A DNA stretch of 32,003 bases from an uncultured Alphaproteobacteria bacterium (GTDB lineage Bacteria; Pseudomonadota; Alphaproteobacteria; RF32; CAG-239), in the NCBI GenBank assembly GCA_944392235.1, contig CALXVZ010000012.1:1-32003 (forward strand), written 5' to 3'. Within the stretch, counting starts at the first letter, position 1. Each line of letters starts with the position of its first letter. Below the pieces are notes generated by a model. The model had not been told where the DNA came from. It did no database searches and saw only the letters and a program-made list of their open reading frames with translations. A program made the position numbers and the translations under genes. This document shows positions 1-8,009 of this stretch, in pieces.

Positions 1-75
1 TTGCTCCGTTTTGCTTGCGTTATTCTGAATGTAACCTATTTGCATATCCAATCCGTGATATTCAAAAATCACCAT
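1..75 (-). CDS. N-terminal fragment of a gene leaving the left edge
   Basis: An ATG at position 75 (reverse strand) opens 25 codons that stay open to the window edge, beginning MVIFEYHGLDMQIGYI. No function can be read from so short a piece. Support comes from a good sigma-70-like promoter 25 bases upstream (100-127) and the lack of any stop. There is no Shine-Dalgarno sequence: the leader just before the ATG is A/T only, as in several other unknown genes of this window. It could still be a chance open frame. Confidence 0.4.
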   Translation of the reverse strand, partial: MVIFEYHGLDMQIGYIQNNASKTEQ

Positions 76-99
76 TTATTTTTAATAGTAAGTGTGGGT

Positions 100-127
100 A
101 TAATATCAAGTATTTTTATATTTTCAA
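100..127 (-). promoter_or_regulatory. Sigma-70-like promoter for the left-edge gene
   Basis: On the reverse strand TTGAAA (127-122) and TATTAT (105-100) are separated by 16 bases. It points at the ATG at position 75. Confidence 0.45.
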
Positions 128-197
128 GATAAATCTTTCATGTTTGCAACATAAGAAAAATAAGCGTTTTTTTTGATTTTATAGTTAGTTAGCAAAA

Positions 198-605
198 TCA
201 ATCTGCAAAAATGGTGGTTTTTGAACGCTGTTTATTTTTAGAAGACTTACTTCTTTGACTATCTATTATCTTAGGGAGTTTAAGCGTAACGCTATCTGTA
301 TTAACTTGTTTACCCGAGGTATCAATTATGCAATATTTGTTGTTTACAGCTACCATTGCTTGGCCATTATAAAATTGTCCGACCTTATCAAAAATTATAG
401 GCACAAAGATCTTTCCGGTATTATCCATTGATTTTTCCCATTGTAACCAAAATTCAACGGTATTTTTAAATGCTCTAAATATCCAAAGATTGTCTATATG
501 ATGGTAACTAAAACTGAATATATAATTGCTCAATAGCGTAAACCAACTGTGCCGATTATATTGTGTATTTGTTGTTTTCTGTATTTTTTTAAACATGTTT
601 CTCAT
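198..605 (-). CDS. Short protein with one WG-repeat-like unit
   Basis: This is a 135-residue protein. Residues 64-101 fit the WG (KWG) beta-repeat pattern: a Gly-Lys start, a Val-Pro...Phe-Asp-Lys-Val core, then Phe-x-x-Gly-x-Ala-x-Val, and an Ile-Ile-Asp-x-x-Gly-Lys end. Proteins of this family usually carry many such repeats, so a single unit suggests a remnant or a truncated copy. The first 60 residues are aromatic-rich with no clear signal peptide, and the C-terminus is Ser/Lys-rich. The start has a GAGG ribosome site 7 bases upstream. A promoter candidate lies at 634-661. The gene is divergent from the 970-residue AAA protein. Its molecular role is unknown; WG repeats are thought to bind proteins. 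Confidence 0.6.
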   Translation of the reverse strand: MRNMFKKIQKTTNTQYNRHSWFTLLSNYIFSFSYHHIDNLWIFRAFKNTVEFWLQWEKSMDNTGKIFVPIIFDKVGQFYNGQAMVAVNNKYCIIDTSGKQVNTDSVTLKLPKIIDSQRSKSSKNKQRSKTTIFAD

Positions 606-633
606 GTAAATATCCTCTGTAATTTATGATTTA

Positions 634-661
634 TATTTAATATAGCAGTAATCTGTGCCAA
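634..661 (-). promoter_or_regulatory. Promoter candidate for the WG-repeat-like gene
   Basis: Reverse strand TTGGCA (661-656), 16-base spacer, TAAATA (639-634). The start codon is 29 bases below the -10 box. The rest of the 606-818 gap is A/T-rich and holds no other feature I can support. Confidence 0.35.
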
Positions 662-818
662 AATATGACGCACTCTAACTCATATTATTTCAATTATTTT
701 TTTTATGAGCTTCGCTATTTTCCAGATACGTTTGATAATCCACTTGCTTCTATCTTTTTTAAATAGATTTTAACTTTTTGCTGATATCTTTGCTTATATT
801 TTATATTAAGGAATAGCC

Positions 819-3731
819 ATGATACAAAAAAGTGATGTCAGAGAAGATTTTCTAAAATTTATTCAGTCTATTATGCAACATAATAATGTTGATTCTCTTA
901 ATCTCACTTTGCTTGATTTATGTGATTTTGACAATCTTGATTTAGATGTGTTTATTGTTGATACGCCCTCTCCTATCTTGAAATATAATAAGCTTATTCT
1001 ACTTATAATCGAAAAAGCAAAAAATTCCAGTATAAAAAAGGATGTTCTTGATTATATTCGCTCTTTTCTTTTTACAACTATCGATAAAAATTTGTCTGCT
1101 GATCTTTTGAAAATTGTTAAAAATTGGATTATTTCAGCTATTCCTTTGGATGATTTAAATGTTTATAAATCTCATTGTGCCAATTCTTATATTACTAAGC
1201 TTCTTAATTTTCTTAAAATAGAGGATATTCCTTCCATAGAAGAAACTTTGCAGAAAATATATGAAGAACTCTCTAAAATTGAAAATAAACCAGCTTTTAG
1301 TCGTTTCTATGCTGAATATGCTCTTTTTATCTTACGTTCTTGTGATATTAAACATAAAGATTTAGATCCTTCTTTTTTTGATTTAATTCAAAAGTCGCTT
1401 ACCCTCAAACCTGAAAATAATACAGCAGCTTTTTTATACTTGGGATATGCTTATAAGAATTTCCCTCTGCAACTTTCTTCTTCTGTCAATGATAGCTATA
1501 ATTTAGCAGTGCAATACCTCGAAAAAAGTTCTGCCGCTGGTTCTACTGTGGCTGAAAAATATTTGAAAAAAGTGCAGGAAAAATTATTTCCTCAAAATTG
1601 GTTGTCTTTGATGAATACAGATGTCAACTTACAAGACTTTTTGGAACAATTGAAGAATAAATCTAAAGTCTCCTTTTCTCTTCTCCTCTCAGGACCATAT
1701 GGATGTGGACAAGAAGAATTCGCTAGACAATTCTTAAACCAACTTAATATTAGCTTTGAGGAATTTTCTATTGCCGATTATCCTATTGCCGGTGATAATA
1801 ATATTTATCAGAAATTAGCTAAGTTAGATACTATTAATAAAGCTTATATTATTAAATATGTTGAATCTGTTTTTGATATTTCTAAATCTTCAGGTCTTCT
1901 TCCTATCAGAATGACTTATTTGATGCAAAATAAATTAAAAGAAAATAGAAAACCTATCATCTTTATTGTTGAAGACCTTAATAAATTAAATTTTAATCTT
2001 CAGATGAGCTTTATGTTCAGAATTGCGTTTACTTATATGGATCAACCACAAAAAGATGCTGCTTATAATCTATTCTTTCATAAAAATCCACCTATTGAAC
2101 TAGATTGCTTGAATTGTGTTACTCTTGATGACTTTATCAGAGCTAAAAGAAAAGTTATGCTCTTTAATCTTATGAATGATCATAATAAAATTCTGGAAAT
2201 ATTAACTGATGAGGTTGGATTGAAAAGTAATGATGGTGCATATTCGGCTATTATTGATAATTTTAGCACGGAGCTGATTAATTCTAATATTAATCTATGG
2301 AATTTAACAGATAAACTTATCTCTCTTAAACAATCTCGTTTTACAATGCTCATTTATGGTCCTCCGGGAACCGGTAAAAGCTATTATTTAAGATATTTAG
2401 CTCATAAATTAGGCATAAATACTCTTGAGAAAACTGCTGCAGACCTCTTCTCCCCCTATCAAGGTGAACCCGCTCGTAAAGTTGCTGCAATGTTTGCCGA
2501 AGCTGAACAGAAAAAAGCTATGATCATCTTAGATGAAGCTGATGAAATCTTAAAAAAACGTTCCGATGCTGAAAGAAATGAACATTGGAAAGTTGATATG
2601 ATTAATGCTTTCCTCACTCAGCTTGATAAAGCTAAATATCCTCTTGTCTGCACGACTAACTTTTTTGAAAAAATTGATCCGGCTATTTTGAGACGTTTCG
2701 TTTTTAAACTTAAATTTAATTATTTGACACCAGAACAATGTCAAATTGCTTATCATAATTTTTTCAAAAGAAATGCTCCTAAGGAATTATCCAATATCAA
2801 TAATTTAACCAACGGAGATTTTGCTACAGTCAAAAGTCAGAGCATCTTACTTGATTTTTCTAATGATGATGAACAAATTCTCAAAGCTCTGCGAAATGAA
2901 ATTTCTGCTAAAAGCGGTGTTTCTTATATAGCTACTTCAGAGTTTGATAAAAACGCTGTTAATACTGATTTTGATCAATTAAATTTAATTGAAAATAAAT
3001 TTAAAGAATTTGATAATATGAAAATTGTTATCGGTGGACCTTTTGGTAGTGGCAGAATGAGTTTTGCTCAGCATTTGGCTCTGTCCGTTAAAAGAAATTA
3101 TATTATTGTTAATGATGAAGATATTGAGTGTAAAAATACTATTGATAAAGATAAGGTTGATGAGTTTTTTCTTAAAGCTACCGATCTTAATGCAGTTATC
3201 ATTTTTAATAATCTTAAACTGTTTGCGCCTAAATATAAAACTAATGTCTTTTCTATAAAGCAAACTCTTGAAAAAGTTAGTGGTGAAGCTGCTAATTTTG
3301 ATGCTTATTTTATTCAAAAAATAAAAAATTATCAATATTCCGTTATTGTTATTACGGAAAAATCGCATCTCCTTTTGCAAAATGATAATACTAGGTATTC
3401 GTTCAATTTTTTCATTGATTTTAAATATCTTAATATTAAACAAGTGAGATATCTCTACAAGAAAAGCTTTGGCTTTAATTTGCCATTCTACTTTGGTTCC
3501 GGATCCTGTAAATATATTACTCCGCAATTATTCCAAAATATTGATGCTAATATTAATGCTTTGGGCTTTAGTAATAATCAAAAACAAGTTTATAGATACT
3601 TTATTGACGCATTATCTATCAATAAATCTATCTACTTAAGACGTTATTTGGCTAAATTCTGCTTATTTGTCCTAAGCTTGGCTGGGTTGATTTATATGAT
3701 TAGAAACTTGATGTTCCTATTGAATAATTAA
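819..3731 (+). CDS. Triple-AAA-module ATPase with C-terminal membrane anchor
   Basis: The 970-residue protein has an alpha-helical N-terminus with a TPR/Sel1-like stretch (about 159-256), followed by three AAA-like modules. Module 1 (from about 285) has a broken Walker A, GPYGCGQE at 292-299, and Glu-Asp in place of Asp-Glu at 385-386. Module 2 is intact: GPPGTGKS at 514-521, Walker B ending Asp572-Glu573, sensor Asn614, and an Arg625-Arg626 finger-like pair. Module 3 has GPFGSGRM at 740-747 and Asn-Asn at 797-798 where Asp-Glu is expected. The last 25 residues form a hydrophobic segment with no long tail, so a tail-anchored inner membrane protein with its ATPase modules in the cytoplasm is likely. 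A ribosome site AAGGA lies 6 bases before the ATG. It resembles Cdc48/FtsH-type AAA modules only at motif level. Substrate and partners are unknown. It stands alone, with no operon partner. Confidence 0.85.
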   Translation: MIQKSDVREDFLKFIQSIMQHNNVDSLNLTLLDLCDFDNLDLDVFIVDTPSPILKYNKLILLIIEKAKNSSIKKDVLDYIRSFLFTTIDKNLSADLLKIVKNWIISAIPLDDLNVYKSHCANSYITKLLNFLKIEDIPSIEETLQKIYEELSKIENKPAFSRFYAEYALFILRSCDIKHKDLDPSFFDLIQKSLTLKPENNTAAFLYLGYAYKNFPLQLSSSVNDSYNLAVQYLEKSSAAGSTVAEKYLKKVQEKLFPQNWLSLMNTDVNLQDFLEQLKNKSKVSFSLLLSGPYGCGQEEFARQFLNQLNISFEEFSIADYPIAGDNNIYQKLAKLDTINKAYIIKYVESVFDISKSSGLLPIRMTYLMQNKLKENRKPIIFIVEDLNKLNFNLQMSFMFRIAFTYMDQPQKDAAYNLFFHKNPPIELDCLNCVTLDDFIRAKRKVMLFNLMNDHNKILEILTDEVGLKSNDGAYSAIIDNFSTELINSNINLWNLTDKLISLKQSRFTMLIYGPPGTGKSYYLRYLAHKLGINTLEKTAADLFSPYQGEPARKVAAMFAEAEQKKAMIILDEADEILKKRSDAERNEHWKVDMINAFLTQLDKAKYPLVCTTNFFEKIDPAILRRFVFKLKFNYLTPEQCQIAYHNFFKRNAPKELSNINNLTNGDFATVKSQSILLDFSNDDEQILKALRNEISAKSGVSYIATSEFDKNAVNTDFDQLNLIENKFKEFDNMKIVIGGPFGSGRMSFAQHLALSVKRNYIIVNDEDIECKNTIDKDKVDEFFLKATDLNAVIIFNNLKLFAPKYKTNVFSIKQTLEKVSGEAANFDAYFIQKIKNYQYSVIVITEKSHLLLQNDNTRYSFNFFIDFKYLNIKQVRYLYKKSFGFNLPFYFGSGSCKYITPQLFQNIDANINALGFSNNQKQVYRYFIDALSINKSIYLRRYLAKFCLFVLSLAGLIYMIRNLMFLLNN

Positions 3732-3766
3732 CACCTGATACTTTTTTTATGGTATGAATTGAAAAC

Positions 3767-4414
3767 TTATGCTATGCAAAGTATATCTTCAAAGCTATTA
3801 AAATGAAAAAAGATATGATGTTTGGCCTTAGGAATTACTCTTAACTTCTCTTCGTAAAAATCTTTTTGGGAGGCTAATTTGAATAAAACATCATCTTCCG
3901 CCATTATGGCTTTATCAAATTCTGGATTTATCTTCTCTTTATGCTCATAATACAATTTTTCTAGACTTGTCAGTTCACTCTGACAGCTTTCCAAACTTCT
4001 TAAAGATTGGAGTGCATTATACTTTTCATACTCTTCATCGTTAGATACCATATATTCACGACGAAACGCTAAATAGTTATCCAACGTTATAGTCTTAAAA
4101 AGATTTAATGTTCTTGCCGATAATCCTAATTTTTCATCCAATAAATATGGATTTCCACATAATGCTACTTTCTTATTAACATGCGGAATTTTATCTCCAA
4201 CTATTGATGCGATAAATACACCGGCTGAATAGGCTATTATATCTATCTTTGTATAGTGCGAAAAATCAAAATCTAATGTTAAATCTTGATAATCGTATAC
4301 AATCAATATGTCTTTTCTATCTTGCAAATTGGTAAACTGATTTTCATCACATCCCCAACCTGCAAAAAATACTATTAACTCTTTGGATTGATTGTTTTGA
4401 TAAAAATAACGCAT
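3767..4414 (-). CDS. bioG: BioG-like pimeloyl-ACP methyl ester esterase (DUF452 family)
   Basis: This is a 215-residue alpha/beta hydrolase of the BioG type, which hydrolyses pimeloyl-ACP methyl ester and ends pimelate synthesis for biotin. The family signatures are visible: FFAGWG at 16-21, a YDYQDLxLDFD stretch at 40-50, the nucleophile elbow AYSAGV with Ser63, and a C-terminal His199/His200 before a Phe-rich end. Length matches the family. The classical elbow has Met where Ala64 stands here. No bioC or other biotin gene lies in the window, so the assignment rests on family resemblance. The start has an AAAGGG site 7 bases upstream. The gene is divergent from the kinase-like gene, with a palindrome (4450-4470) between them. 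Confidence 0.75.
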   Translation of the reverse strand: MRYFYQNNQSKELIVFFAGWGCDENQFTNLQDRKDILIVYDYQDLTLDFDFSHYTKIDIIAYSAGVFIASIVGDKIPHVNKKVALCGNPYLLDEKLGLSARTLNLFKTITLDNYLAFRREYMVSNDEEYEKYNALQSLRSLESCQSELTSLEKLYYEHKEKINPEFDKAIMAEDDVLFKLASQKDFYEEKLRVIPKAKHHIFFHFNSFEDILCIA

Positions 4415-4441
4415 CGTTTTTCCCTTTCTGCGGTCCCCGAT

Positions 4442-4469
4442 AGCATATCATTTACTAATTTTTAGTAAA
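4442..4469 (-). promoter_or_regulatory. Promoter candidate for the BioG-like gene
   Basis: Reverse strand TTTACT (4469-4464), 16-base spacer, TATGCT (4447-4442). The -35 box and spacer lie inside the 4450-4470 palindrome, which would allow repression by a bound dimer. Confidence 0.35.
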
Positions 4470-4470
4470 T
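4450..4470. promoter_or_regulatory. Palindrome, candidate operator in a divergent gap
   Basis: ATTTACTAA and TTAGTAAAT form a perfect 9-base inverted repeat around three T. It sits between two divergent genes and over a promoter candidate, as operators often do. The A/T content makes chance palindromes more likely, and no regulator gene is adjacent. Confidence 0.35.
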
Positions 4471-4521
4471 ATCTTTTTATCTTTTGCTTGCTTTCTTATA
4501 TTTCTTTTGTATCCTATATAT

Positions 4522-5073
4522 ATGAAAATACTTATCATTGGTCCTTTAGGGGCGGGAAAATCTTCTTTGGCTTATGCCATCAATAAAAAATTCAATTTAC
4601 CGAGATTGAATTTAGATGAAGTTTGCCGAAATCCTCAAGATGGTTCTTATTATTCTCAAGATGAACAATTTCATAAACTCCAATTTTTTATTGAAAATCA
4701 TACTTCTTGGGTTGCCGAAGGTTGTCAACGTTATCTTTATGAAACGATGAAACCTGATTTGATTATTGATATGCGTGTTAATCGTCTTGTGGCTATGTGG
4801 CGGTTTACTACTCGCTTTATTAAAGCAAAAAAACTTATTGGTAAAACAATTGATAAAGATTTACCAGTGCAGCCTTATCATTATCGCAAAATCACTCTTG
4901 CCAAAATTCGTGATTATGATAGTGTTGGACAACAGATTAATGCAGAAATTGAAGATTTTCTCGCAAATAGTTATTTTAAAGTCATAAAATGCAAAAGTTT
5001 TAGAGACTATCCTTATGTCTTTGCTGAAATTCAACATAATTTTACTCACTCTTTAATGGATAATGATCTATGA
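4522..5073 (+). CDS. P-loop kinase-like protein (FlaR/adenylate-kinase-like)
   Basis: A 183-residue nucleotide-binding protein. Walker A is GPLGAGKS at residues 7-14, right after the first beta strand, followed by a Leu-Asp-Glu-Val motif near residue 33. This layout is typical of small adenylate-kinase-like or 'DNA topology modulation' (FlaR-type) proteins, which are usually annotated by similarity only. I start at the ATG at 4522. An upstream TTG at 4507 would add five residues but has no ribosome site; neither start has a clear one. The stop overlaps the start of the Nudix gene (ATGA at 5070-5073), so the two are probably translationally coupled and act in one pathway, perhaps nucleotide metabolism. 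The exact substrate is unknown. Confidence 0.65.
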   Translation: MKILIIGPLGAGKSSLAYAINKKFNLPRLNLDEVCRNPQDGSYYSQDEQFHKLQFFIENHTSWVAEGCQRYLYETMKPDLIIDMRVNRLVAMWRFTTRFIKAKKLIGKTIDKDLPVQPYHYRKITLAKIRDYDSVGQQINAEIEDFLANSYFKVIKCKSFRDYPYVFAEIQHNFTHSLMDNDL

Positions 5074-5714
5074 TTCAAACCTATTCATCGGATATGACAC
5101 CCCTCTCGCTTGAAGATAAAAAAATTGTTCATCAAAAAGGTTTATGGCATAAAGTTTTTACAGGTATTTTATTTAATCCTGATACTAATAAGATTTTTTT
5201 ACAAACTATCTTTCCTAAAAATTCATATCTTTTTGAGCGTCCTGATTTTGTTGATTTTAGTGTCGGGGGGCATGTCGAAAATAATGAAAGTATTTTACAA
5301 ACAGCTATAAGAGAAACTGCTGAAGAACTTGGATTGAATATTACTGCTCAACAACTCTCATTCCTTGGTATCAGAATTTGCCGAGCTAATCCCTCTCCTT
5401 CTTATATTATCCGCGAATTTCAATACTTTTTTGCTATCATTACTACTAAAACTTTAGATACTTTGTGTCTCTGCCCTCTTGAAAAAGAAGTTAAATCTCT
5501 TATCGAAGTTGATTTAAATGATTTTATAGCACTCATTCTTCAAAAAACTCAAACTATTCAGGCGCGGGAAAAAATATTAAAAAATATGCAAATCACACCT
5601 ATTCATCTAAATTCTGATAGAATCATTCCCGATTACTTTCTTGATAAAAGTATTGTTGAGCAATTACTCTCTTTATCCTATCTTTTCTCTTTAAGCTCAA
5701 AAAAACACTTATAG
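5070..5714 (+). CDS. Nudix hydrolase, isopentenyl-diphosphate-isomerase-like subgroup
   Basis: A 214-residue protein with a complete Nudix box at residues 67-89: Gly67, Glu73, then Arg81-Glu82-x-x-Glu85-Glu86-x-Gly88. Nudix enzymes cleave nucleoside diphosphates linked to another group, using a metal held by the box glutamates. The lead-in (His-Lys-Val-Phe-x-Gly-Ile-Leu at 27-34) resembles the YfcD/IPP-isomerase-like branch. The C-terminal 80 residues are less typical. It overlaps the upstream kinase-like gene by 4 bases and is followed at once by a strong hairpin terminator whose left arm contains its stop codon. The substrate cannot be told from sequence. Confidence 0.8.
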   Translation: MIQTYSSDMTPLSLEDKKIVHQKGLWHKVFTGILFNPDTNKIFLQTIFPKNSYLFERPDFVDFSVGGHVENNESILQTAIRETAEELGLNITAQQLSFLGIRICRANPSPSYIIREFQYFFAIITTKTLDTLCLCPLEKEVKSLIEVDLNDFIALILQKTQTIQAREKILKNMQITPIHLNSDRIIPDYFLDKSIVEQLLSLSYLFSLSSKKHL

Positions 5715-5734
5715 CATCTCTGCTATAAGTGTTT
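5699..5734. terminator. Bidirectional hairpin terminator
   Basis: AAACACTTATAGCA (5703-5716) and its exact complement (5721-5734) form a 14-bp stem with a 4-base TCTC loop. On the reverse strand it is followed by seven T (5705-5699). It separates the convergent Nudix gene and the 269-residue gene; the Nudix stop codon lies in the stem. Confidence 0.85.
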
Positions 5735-5750
5735 CCCTTTTATCTCTCCT

Positions 5751-6560
5751 TTATCTTTTTTTGAAAAGGTTTATCAGGGAGATAAAATAGTGTTCCTCTC
5801 TCTTGCTAAAAGGATGACGAGGATCTTCATCCTTCTTTCTTTTCTCATACATTTTCTCAAGAGGCAGAACCAGCATTCCTCCCATACCTCGTTCTATTAA
5901 CTCTTCCGCGTGTAAGTGCAATATCATAAAGGTATTATCACTTATCCAGTCGCCCTTGAGCATGTAATCGAACATTAATGGGTGAGGAATTATTCCTTTG
6001 TCAAATGCTTCATCAATCTTGCCGAACATAAAATGGCGGACTTCTCGGTAATATTCATCCTTTCCATTTTTATCGTAGGTGTTCAGCATGATTAGTGCCA
6101 TCTTTCCTAGAAGTTCATAATTCTTCTCCTCATCTTCTTTTTTCTCACTGAAGACGCTGTAGTCGAACATCACTTCATAATAGGATAACGGAACATGCAT
6201 TTTATATTTCTGCATTTTGGAAATTGTTTTTTCCATTTGCAGGACGGTTTCTCGTTTTAATTCGATTACCTCTCGTTCATGCAATTTCTCTTTGACGAGC
6301 TTTTGAACTCGAGAAAGAGAATAATTTTTCATCAGAGCCGCATACGCACGCTTGCGTAAATCCTTATCCAAGGAGTTCAGATAAGCACCCTCTTCGAAGG
6401 TTAACTTTCTTGATGGCACAATCTTCTCTCGCTTAGGATGGCGAAGCCCTGAAATGTGTCTGTATACTTCCTCAAAACTCTCGCCATTTGCCAGCATATT
6501 GCATGCGATATGATGAAATTCTGGTTCTAATCCTTGCAGATATAAATCTAATGCTTCCAT
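5751..6560 (-). CDS. Unknown helical cytoplasmic protein, 269 residues
   Basis: I do not recognise this family. The protein is rich in Glu, Lys, Leu and Met, looks almost wholly alpha-helical, and has no signal peptide or membrane segment. Residues 50-130 are strongly charged and may form a helical bundle or coiled coil. Codon use is clearly richer in G/C than in the neighbouring AAA protein. There is no Shine-Dalgarno before the ATG; instead the leader is A/T only (TAAATTTAAATAATT). A promoter candidate at 6661-6689 implies a leader of about 90 bases. It ends at the bidirectional terminator at 5699-5734, so it is a single-gene unit. Confidence 0.75.
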   Translation of the reverse strand: MEALDLYLQGLEPEFHHIACNMLANGESFEEVYRHISGLRHPKREKIVPSRKLTFEEGAYLNSLDKDLRKRAYAALMKNYSLSRVQKLVKEKLHEREVIELKRETVLQMEKTISKMQKYKMHVPLSYYEVMFDYSVFSEKKEDEEKNYELLGKMALIMLNTYDKNGKDEYYREVRHFMFGKIDEAFDKGIIPHPLMFDYMLKGDWISDNTFMILHLHAEELIERGMGGMLVLPLEKMYEKRKKDEDPRHPFSKREEHYFISLINLFKKR

Positions 6561-6660
6561 AATTATTTAAATTTAGGCATTTTCCCCGTTCTTTCTATAC
6601 TTGCCTAAGGCATAGATGGGATTTTATAATAATTTATATAATTTTTACTCTTGAACTCTT

Positions 6661-6689
6661 AGTATATCATTTCTTGTGACTTTTTTCAA
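6661..6689 (-). promoter_or_regulatory. Promoter candidate for the 269-residue gene
   Basis: Reverse strand TTGAAA (6689-6684), 17-base spacer, TATACT (6666-6661). The leader down to the start at 6560 is about 90 bases and holds a small palindrome TGCCTAAGGCA near 6601-6611. Confidence 0.45.
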
Positions 6690-6707
6690 GATATTTTATA
6701 TCTTTTC

Positions 6708-7886
6708 TTATCTGCTCAGCTTCTTTTTAACTATTTCACGCATTGTTTCATTTGTAAATTTTCCTTGACGAGGCTTTGTTTCTTCAGACTCTCTCTTACT
6801 TATAATAACTTTTTCACCTTTTTCTATTTCTGATGTGATGTCTATATTTTCTTGAGAGATTTGTTCTCGTGATTTACTGTATTTTTCTTGAGAAACATCT
6901 CCTCTAAATGCTAAATCCAATGGAGCTTGTTGCACTTCGTTTCTATCCGGAGCCATTTCGCCATACTCTTTCATATCTTCCGCTCCGGTTTCTTTTTTTA
7001 GCTTCCTTTCTAATAAATTGCGAATTTTGCGAACCTGACGTTTTACTTTTCGCTCACTTAATTCTTTTGTTTTTACTTCACCATTATCTTCTTCACTTAC
7101 ATAACCTTTGTATTTTCCATTTATATATGATAGTTCCGTATATTTGCCATCTTTTTCTTTGGTATAACTTTCAATTTCTGAATTATAACTTCCCGTATAC
7201 TGGATATCCTGCCCGCCTTTTTTATTATATTTTGTATAACTTATATCCGTGTTTTCTTCTCCTTCTTGCTTTGAGTGATAAACTTCAAAAACATTTTCTA
7301 TACCTGATAAGTCTTCTTGGTATATATCCTTTCCTTTTCGTCCCTCTATTACGATATCTTTCATCACTACGGAGCTGCCATAAAATCCACTATGCTCTCT
7401 ATTTTTTGTGGTATTCCCTTTTTTGTCATATTCATCACGATTATAATTAAATGTGCCGTTTGAAAAATCATTTGTATAATCGAAAGTTCTTTCCAATGGT
7501 CCGGCTTTTCTATAATCTGACTGAAGTTTTAGTTCTTCTTTTAGACGTAATCTATCTCTTTTATCATACTCCTCTCGTTGCATTTCCGTTGAGGCACTTT
7601 CTTGGCGATTTATATTATATTCTCGATATTTTTCATCTATTTGTGATAATCTTACTCTTGATTTTTCATCACTGTTGGGATTTGTTATTTCTATTTCTCG
7701 TATTGCAGCTCGTTGGTCTCTGCTATCTTTATTGGGTATAATATACTCCGTCCTTTCAACATGTTCATCTTGCCTTGTATTTATTTGCTCCATTGCGGCT
7801 GCTTTTTGAACATTTAATGATGATATAACCAACATTGCCGTTGTGGCTGCAGTTTTTAATTCTTGTTTTAATTCTTCTCTTGTCAT
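6708..7886 (-). CDS. Unknown exported, charged, tyrosine-rich protein, 392 residues
   Basis: The first 33 residues look like a signal peptide, with a hydrophobic stretch at about 13-26 and a possible cleavage after Lys-Ala-Ala-Ala (28-31), though the n-region contains Glu residues. The mature part is very hydrophilic. Its middle (about 135-265) has spaced Tyr-x-Lys/Gly-Lys-Tyr phrases that recall MORN/YwqK-type beta repeats without matching them convincingly. The C-terminal third is Lys/Glu/Arg-rich and probably helical. A GGGAG ribosome site lies 6 bases before the ATG. The gene is divergent from the carbonic anhydrase gene, with facing promoter candidates. No function assigned. Confidence 0.7.
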   Translation of the reverse strand: MTREELKQELKTAATTAMLVISSLNVQKAAAMEQINTRQDEHVERTEYIIPNKDSRDQRAAIREIEITNPNSDEKSRVRLSQIDEKYREYNINRQESASTEMQREEYDKRDRLRLKEELKLQSDYRKAGPLERTFDYTNDFSNGTFNYNRDEYDKKGNTTKNREHSGFYGSSVVMKDIVIEGRKGKDIYQEDLSGIENVFEVYHSKQEGEENTDISYTKYNKKGGQDIQYTGSYNSEIESYTKEKDGKYTELSYINGKYKGYVSEEDNGEVKTKELSERKVKRQVRKIRNLLERKLKKETGAEDMKEYGEMAPDRNEVQQAPLDLAFRGDVSQEKYSKSREQISQENIDITSEIEKGEKVIISKRESEETKPRQGKFTNETMREIVKKKLSR

Positions 7887-7907
7887 GATAATTCTCCCTT
7901 TTACAAT

Positions 7908-7934
7908 TTTATATTATTTTAGTGATACTGTCAA
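7908..7934 (-). promoter_or_regulatory. Promoter candidate for the 392-residue gene
   Basis: Reverse strand TTGACA (7934-7929), 15-base spacer, TATAAA (7913-7908). The -35 box is perfect but the spacer is short. Confidence 0.4.
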
Positions 7935-7949
7935 TCTATTCTTTTACGC

Positions 7950-7978
7950 TTGACTTTCTAATTTCTTCCTTCTATTTT
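7950..7978 (+). promoter_or_regulatory. Promoter candidate for the carbonic anhydrase gene
   Basis: TTGACT (7950-7955), 17-base spacer, TATTTT (7973-7978), about 30 bases before the preferred start at 8010. Confidence 0.4.
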
Positions 7979-8009
7979 TCATCATAATTATATCAGGGTG
8001 GTTTTCATA

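Noticed and set aside
6908-7741. Long forward-strand frames opposite the 392-residue gene
   Set aside because: They are Leu/Phe/Tyr-rich shadows of the reverse gene, have no ribosome sites, and the reverse frame has a signal peptide and promoter.
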